Origin: Nereocystis luetkeana
Taxonomy: Eukaryota; Sar; Phaeophyceae; Laminariales; Laminariaceae
Reading direction: 5' to 3'
NCBI GenBank assembly: GCA_031213475.1
Contig: JARUPZ010000020.1
Coordinates: 9,661,562 to 9,725,561, forward strand
Length of the DNA: 64,000 nucleotides
Part shown: positions 54,501 through 62,600 of the stretch, piece after piece
How positions within the stretch are numbered: position 1 is the first letter of the stretch
Layout of the letters: each line of letters begins with the position of its first letter
Notes under the pieces: generated by a model
Databases searched by the model: none
What the model was told of the DNA's origin: nothing
What the model saw: the letters and a program-made list of their open reading frames with translations, nothing else
Translations under genes and position numbers: made by a program

Positions 54501-57500
54501 GCCTTTTTACTTTCCGTTAAATTAGTAGACTCCAAATATGAATACGTCAGCTGTGAATTCGATCGATTGAGTGGTGTATATTGAACTTTCCGAGTGGAAC
54601 AAAAATACCTCCCCAGGAGCCTTCCGGGGTTTTTTCGACAGCTTGTTCAAAGTCGACAGGTGCCTTTTTTTTGTTGAAATTGTGACTATCTATACCCTGC
54701 ATCGCTAACCTCGCTTCACTACGTTCATCGCTCGCGAGTCAAGGACTGCATAACTGGTTCTAGGTGTTGCTCCATGATAGACTACACGAGTACGGTTAAC
54801 TCGTGATGATGTGACTGATTGCAACATCTCCCGTACAGGAACAACTATTTTCTCGTACCTCGATATTGTTAACCCCTTTAGAACTGCAGTCCCGTTTCGG
54901 GGACAAACTACTTGAAATTTGACTGGTTTGTCCCCAAAACGGGACTGCGGTTCTAAAAGGGTTAAGCACACGAAACGTAAGCTGTGAGTGTTCGAGCGAT
55001 TGTGTTGTTGATGTCGAACTTTGCAAGCTAAGATATTCCTGGTACGTCTGCCGCGCGTATTCCATTTTCCATTGAAATGCGTTTTATTCTCATATGGCTT
55101 AAACTGCAAACACCGTACTGTAGCTGTGAGGTGGAGAACCTGGCCAGAAAGCAAATATTTTGCAAGCGGCGTGTAGGTTCATTTTGTTCGGTTCAAAGGT
55201 TCATGTGTGTGTGTTATGCGTTGTCTTCACAGTAAGATTTTATTTCTAATCATGTATAATAGTAGATCACTGCATCCAGTGTTCGTCTTGGTTATCAATT
55301 CAGCATTCAGCTTACATTCTTTTTTTGTCACAGTCTGTTAAGCAGGAAAAAAAAAACATCGACGCAAGTGCATATATTGAGAGCTCTTCACAGGTCGTGA
55401 CCGAACCTTCGAGTCGTCGGATTTTTTTTTCATCTCACGGGGTCGCGTCGAGTTGAGTCGGACCAGGAGGTATCTGAACTCTCGCCAGTCGGGACGGGCC
55501 ACCCTTAGCCGACCCGACCCGACTTAACCCGCGAGGTTTGACCCGACCCGTGAACAGCTGTGCGTACAATATAATTGCACGTACAGCCGAGGACAATATC
55601 GAATCATGAGCTACCCACAAGCAGCATTGAGTACATACGTCGGTAGAGCGGGTATGCGTATTTGGTCGGTCTCAATGTGAAAAGACAGATTCGCCCTTCT
55701 TTGAGACGCCGGTTGTTCTTGCTGTGTTTTCAGCGCATTTTTCTGCTGGCCAATCGGTGGTGGTCGTGATGGTGGTGATGGTGACGATGGCGGTGTGTTT
55801 CCTTCGGAGGATGCGTTCGTCCCTCGGGTTTCGCCAATTCTTACAATATCTTTGCTTCGTTTTTGTCGTCCTTTTTTTATGTCTGCGCCGACCGTTCGGT
55901 AATGGGGTGGATGGCGGTGGCGGTGGGGGTGGTGTGGGTGGCGGCGGTGCAGAGTACGGCGAGAAGACGACGAAACGAAGGGAATGATGCTGAAGTTCCT
56001 CGCCAAAGTCATGGACAAACACCCGGAACTTTGCCGCTTCCTGGAGCAGGTACGGCAACAAAACAGAACAGTACGCGATACCGCTTACAACATAATTCCC
56101 AAGTTATTTGTCCCTGACAAAAAAAAATATAGGTGCTGTGCTTAAGAGGTTACAGTGGACTCTTTTTTTCGGCCGGGCTCATTTTTTTTGTGTGGCTCAA
56201 CGCGTATGTTTGTTGTTTGCTTGTGTTTTTTCATCCCATTCACTATTTTCGCGCTTGTTTTGTTTCTCCCTCCTGTTGGTAGTCGAAACTCAGATCCGGG
56301 GTCACATACATAGCAGAAAGGCTCTCCTCCCCCCTCCCTGCCCACGACGGCTTGCGCCTTCCGTTTTTATCGCCAGAAAAGTTCAACCCTCGTCGACTCG
56401 TGTGTCCGACACTCAATTCGGTGTCCCCACTACTGAAGTAGGTTTTTATTTTTTATTTTTACGTTTCGTTCAAACGTGCAGGCTACACCTCTTGAGGATG
56501 TTTTTTTTTTTCCAACGTTTTTTAAGGTGGAGGCAAAAGCTCTTGAATCCCACTTCCTTGAGTGTTGTCGCGTATCGTGCAGATGTAGTACCTAGCGCGA
56601 GCGATTTTGTTCAACTTCCCGTTCCACGTTTTGTTTTTGCGATCGTTCGCTGATAGCAACCAAACGACCCAACGGTCCTTGTTTCAAGACCGTTGGCCGA
56701 TCGGACAGGCGGGGGACTCTGCCGATGATGAAATACCGCCACTCGACTATGCTCTGTACTCGTGCCCTGCCTTGTCCTCTCTTTTTCTGCCGGATCGAAG
56801 CACCCTTTTTTCCTTTTTTCCTTTGATAATATTTCGAGGGCTTCCTTGCGTTTTTGCATTGTTTACCCCCTATGAGTAATTTTGCGCCTTGGCGCGACTA
56901 CCTGCGAGATTCTGGCAATTGCCGAATGTGAGATCAGTCAACAAGCAGCAACAGCATAGATAGCCTCTGCCGAGAATGTCATGAATTTATCATTACGTAA
57001 AGCGTACCTGGTACCGCTTTTTTGGAAGATTCACATGCACACATTCATTGGTCAAATATTGTTTTTTCGGGACATTTCATCGGTCAAGCCAGACATGTCC
57101 TTGCACCTAGGTCCCGCTGGGCTCCTTAAGTCCACGCCGACCTGGTTCCACTTGGAGCTGAGCTCTCCCAATAGTCGCTGGGCATGCGTTTATTAGCAGT
57201 CGCCGGTAGGGCCCACCAAGAACCCTGATCGCACGCCGCCCAACATCGAGAGCCGGCCACAGCCAGCTAACATTTTCGCCGAATACGTTGCAACTGCTCT
57301 TGTTTCTCTGCATGTATGATACCGTACGTAGTTCGTTTTTCTCCCGTCTATCTTCAAGCCGTTCACTGGAGTGCTGTTCTTGGTGTTTTTCTTACTGTAA
57401 TTTGCTTTTCTTGGTTCTGTCCTCAGTCTGTTCTTTTGTGCTCTTCTTACTGTAGTTGCTTCTCTCGGTTCTGTTGTTACAGCAGTGTTGTTCCAGGTGT

Positions 57501-59636
57501 TGTTCTCGGTGCTATTTTCGGTGCTGTTCTTAGTGCCGTTCTTGGTTCTGTTCTTGGTTCTGTCCCTAGCGCTGTTCTCAACGCTGCTTTTGTTTTTTGC
57601 GTGGGTTGCTGTTGTCGGTGTTGCCGTCTCGGGGGGGGATCAGGACGAAATCGCGAGCTCGCTGATGGTGTTCTTCATCTTCTGGCAAGAGAAGAAAGCC
57701 ACCATCGACTACAACATCGCCTACTCCTCGGTCTACTACGAGATCCTGTTCAAGGGGTGCACGCTCTACCCCTCGTTCCTTTCCCTCTTGAGGCGATCGA
57801 ACAACCTGCAGTGGTGAGAAGCACATGTAGATGCTGTCCTACCTATTCATAGGAGACCGCTCTGTTTTCGGCGCGTCAACACTCCTCTCGTGGGTTTCAT
57901 AGGTGTGGGGAGGCGGTCGGTCGGTCAAACGGGTCAAGCCGTGGTCTCCTATTATTTATAGTAGCAGGTTATGTGTGATGAGGAACACCTGTGTTGCACT
58001 GCCCACAAAACTCCTCTCGTGGGTTTCATAGGTGTGGGGAGGCGGTCGGTCGGTCAAACGGGTCAAGCCGTGGTCTCCTATTATTTATAGTAGCAGGTTA
58101 TGTGTGATGAGGAACACCTGTGTTCTGCCCACAAAATAACCGATATATTGCCGAATCTCTCGATACAAACCCTGGAACCACGTCTGCCCCCCGTTTTTTT
58201 CCCCTGTACGTAGGACATTTTTTTTTTTTTTTCCTGTTGTACCTCAAAGCGTTCCCATGAAGTCAAAGTTTGGGCAGGGCAGGTACGGGCTCCTTGGTGC
58301 ACCCCCGTGAGGGTGCCAAAGCGACAGCACTTCGGTGTCCTCCTTCGGGGCGGACCTCGTTGCTGAAGTATGAAAACGTTTTTCAAGGCGCTTGATTATT
58401 CAGTTTCTCGTACTGCAGTTCATATCTACGGTGCCAATTTTTGGCTTCGTGGGAAGGTTCGGAGGTGGAACAGAAATGTCTTACGTGCAGGGAAAAAACG
58501 GGGGCAGACGTGGTTCCAGGGTCTCTGTGTCGGGAGTTTTCGTTCGTGTTTTGTGGGCAGTGCAACAGAAGTGGGAGCTTCGTTAGTACGACGGAACTTG
58601 CAGTAGTTATCAGAACTAAATATGCTGTGTAAACATAGGGGGATACATGGTTTTTGGGTCCATCGTGGGTTCTGATTACAACATTAGCCCACCCGGAATG
58701 GTGTCGACTATTGAACACTCTGCCGAAGCTGGACCAAGTCGTACAGACTATCAACCATTTTTTTACCGTCGTCACTGCTTTATGCTGGGCTACGCTGGTT
58801 AAGTGTACACGCTCGTTCCGTTCCGTCAAACCCTTCGGGACCTTCGGGACATTCGGTACGTTCGGGACTTGATTAACTTTATTTATGGTATCGAGGGAAA
58901 TAGTTACGACAAAAAATGACGATATTCCGTTACAGGTACAGCATCGGTCACTGCTTGCTTGGAGGATGGCATCGTTGCACAACTCGAGCAATTACAGCAA
59001 GCAGGTGCTCACTTCCGTGATGCTACATCTTTCGAAGGAGATGCACGCCTGATCTTGCATGACTTCCAGCTCATCTTGCCGGTCGGACCCGCATAATCTA
59101 CGTAATCTACTTTTACAGGACGGGTTTTCTTGGGTTGGATCTGTACTATACAGATTCTGCACGGCATATCATAACCGCAGGCTAGGGTCTAGATAGTGTA
59201 TCTGTAGATGATGTATCAGTAGCTGATGTAACTGTAGATGATTTATCTGTAGAGGATGTATCTGTGGATGATGTATCTGTGGATGATGTGTCTGTGGGTG
59301 ATATATATGTGGATGATGCATATGTAGATGATCTATTTGTAGTCGTTCGACGAGAGCGCAGCACGATCGCGCACATACTGTACTGCTTGCGCACTCACAC
59401 AAACTGGATGTTCGGTGTGAACGAAGGTTTTCATTTTGTGGTTGTTGCTGTTGCTGACACCGCATGCCACGCATGAAAACACGTTCTCTTGAACGGATCT
59501 TCCATGCATATGCCTGGTTTACATGAAGTGCTGTAGATATGTTTCCTGGATTACGGGGAAAGTGACGAAACAAAATACCGACCCGATCGATGCGCACTGC
59601 GCACGTCGATGAAAACACAATTATCACTGTGTGCCG

Positions 59637-59667
<31 letters not shown>

Positions 59668-62600
59668 CCCCGCCCGCCGCATTTTTTAGAGGGCGTTGTC
59701 TCGGCAATTCGTCCGTAGGGTGTGTGCTATCAATCTAGCAGTGATCGAAATATATACCCTTCTGGAGTCTGATGTCAATATTGATCACAGGGTCATTATA
59801 TTATCGGCGAGAGTGGTGTACGGTATTTCTGGGCCCGAATAGTTTTCTTCACCAGGTACCATTCTGCCCGAAAAGGTGAGCAGTGTTTATTTATGGAATA
59901 TTTTCATTGATCAACTAAATCTTCCTCGTGTCCCGGCAGTGGGTGGTGTCATACTACGGTAGAAAATTCCTGGAACGTTCCATCGGCCCTAAGAGCGCCA
60001 CCCTTGTGCGTCCCTCGTTTGTCTCTCGTGTGTCCCTCGTGTGTCCCTCGTGTGTCCCTCCACAGGTGTCTGGAATGGTTTCTCCTCCGGAATTGCGCTC
60101 CCACCATTCGGATGGCGACGACCCTGATGTCCATCGTTAAGCTCTGCCTGCAGCGCTTCCGATCGCGCTTCGCTGAGGATGCGCTTTCGTGGATTTTGGG
60201 TCCGGAGGCTAAGGACGTCTACCTCAAGGTTAGGGGGTGGGATGGGATTAAATGGGATTAAATGGGATGGGATGGGATAGATGAAAATTCATGTGATGGG
60301 ATGGGATGGAAATTGATGGGATGGGAATTGATGCGGCGGGATGAATGGGAATATGTGGGATGGGATGAGATGGAAATTGATGGGGTGGGATGGATGGAAA
60401 TATGTGGGATGAGATGGGATGGAAGTGGATGATACGACAATGGGAAGAGGGTCGGATGGCATATAAATTGGATGGGATGGGATGGGATAGGATTAGATGA
60501 ATGGAAGTATAGGGGGAGGGATGAGATGGGATACAAGTTGATGGGACGAGGGTGGGATGGGATGGGGTCGGGTGGGGTGGGATGGGAGTATTGGAGATGT
60601 ATGGGATGACATGGGGCGGGATGGGAATTTATTGGATGAGGATGGGAGCGGGATGTAATGGGATGGGATCCGGTGGGGTGGGATGGGGCGGGATCGGGTG
60701 AGGTGGGGTAGAATGGGAGGGGAGAGGAGGGGAGGGAATGAGATGGGATGGGATGGGATGGGATGGGGGGGATGGGGTGGGATGGTAATAAATGGGATGG
60801 GATGGAATGGGAGGGGAAGGGAGGGGAGGGTAGGGGAGGGTAGGGGGGAGGGGGGCTGTGGAGAGGGAAAAGGAGATGCTGCCTACCAGGGGCTTTGGTC
60901 ACTCTTTTCGAGACATGCAAGCATGTCATTCCCTCTTTACCAATAAACACTACCAGGTAGATAATTTCGTAAACTCCGTAGACTGACCTGGACTATCTCA
61001 TCATTTGCTATTTTACCGTTTCTTTTTATAGCCCTAAAAGCGGAGTTGTATTGACATGGCGTGCGTGTTCAGGTGGGGGATGGACCGAACGGAAAGATGC
61101 CTGTGTACGCCCTGTGGATGCTAGAGGTTTGTCTTAGAGAGATGACGCCGGATGGGGAGGGAGGCGTGGTGGAGACGTTCGTGAAATGCGGTGGCCTCGA
61201 TCAGGTGTGTGCGGAAAAGTGGAAAGGAGATGCAGAACTGTGTTAATGAATTGTGGATGGAAAACGGGAAAAAGAGAAAAATGGGAAGGGACTACAAGAA
61301 GTATAAACAGTCGATATCGTTGATATCGAAAGGTATCGAGTGATATCGAACGGTATGCGACGTTATGAACCGATAGCGAACGACCGCGAACGATTTTGAA
61401 CGTTCTCGAGCGTGATGGAACGGTCTCAAACGTTTTCGGACGTTGTCGGATGATGCTGATTTTTGGTCGAACGTTGTTGGACGTTATCGAACGATAACCA
61501 ACGATACCTATCGGTATTTGACAGCAGTATCGAAACGAAGCGAACATTATCGAACAATATCAAATGGATATTATCGAACATTATCGAACAATATCAAATG
61601 GATATTATCGAACATTATCGAACAATATCGAATGGATGTTATCGAACGGTATCGAACAACATCAAATGGATGTTATCGAGCGTTTTCGAACGGCATCGCA
61701 CCTTGTCGAACGGTATCGAACATTCTTGGACCTTCTCCCACATTATCGACGGGTGTATGAACGCTCTCAAACCTTCTATCGCACATTCCTCCCTCTCTCG
61801 AACCTTTTAAACACTCCCAATCCTCCTCGAATGTTATGAAGCGTTGTTAAACGTCATTCATTGTTGCCAAATACTCTCGGGCCGTTACCGGATGTCATCG
61901 AACGATGTCAAACGATACCGAACGACATCAAACGATGTCAATCGATGTTGAATTATATCAAACGATATCGAACTGCAGTACATCAAACCATATCAGACGG
62001 CATCGAGCTGCAGCATATCAAACGACACCAAACAATATCAAACAATGCTTAACGATATCGAACGATTTCAAACGGTCTCAAAACGATGTTGAATGATACC
62101 GAACAATATCCAGCGATGTCGAAACGCTCACAATTACGTTGCCAAACGAACGGCGCAGGTAACCTTGATCCTCATGCACGTCATGAACGCGGAGAGATCC
62201 CCTCGTCAGACCTTCAGCCGCTCACAGGCGGTAACCCAAGAGATAAATCGCAAAGTCGGGGTCCTGTGCGAAAACATATTATTGAATGTCTACGCTTGGC
62301 TCCATGAAGGGGCCCACAACGACTCGAGGAGGGCATCCGCGGCGATAGCGGCCGCAGCAGCGGCAGCACAAGCAGCGGCACAAACAGCGGCGGCGGCGGC
62401 GGCGGCCGGGGAGGCGGCGGGGGCGAGATTGGAGGCAGTGGGGGCGGGTACGCCATCGGCGCCGCGAGAAGGAAAGCGAGCCCGAAGCGGAGGAAGCAAG
62501 ACGGACGTTGGGGGAGGGGGCGGAAGCGACAACAGCGGTGACAGCGGTAGCAGCGCCGCTCCTTCCCCCGCTAGCGCGCAGGCTGCGGCAGCGCAAGCTG

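Noticed and set aside
59940-60005. Possible exon WVVSYYGRKFLERSIGPKSATL
   Set aside because: Phase does not fit exon 36 (phase 2), and exon 36 joins exon 37 directly with good alignment.
60258-60950. 230-residue minus-strand frame rich in SHPIP
   Set aside because: It only translates the GGGAT minisatellite.
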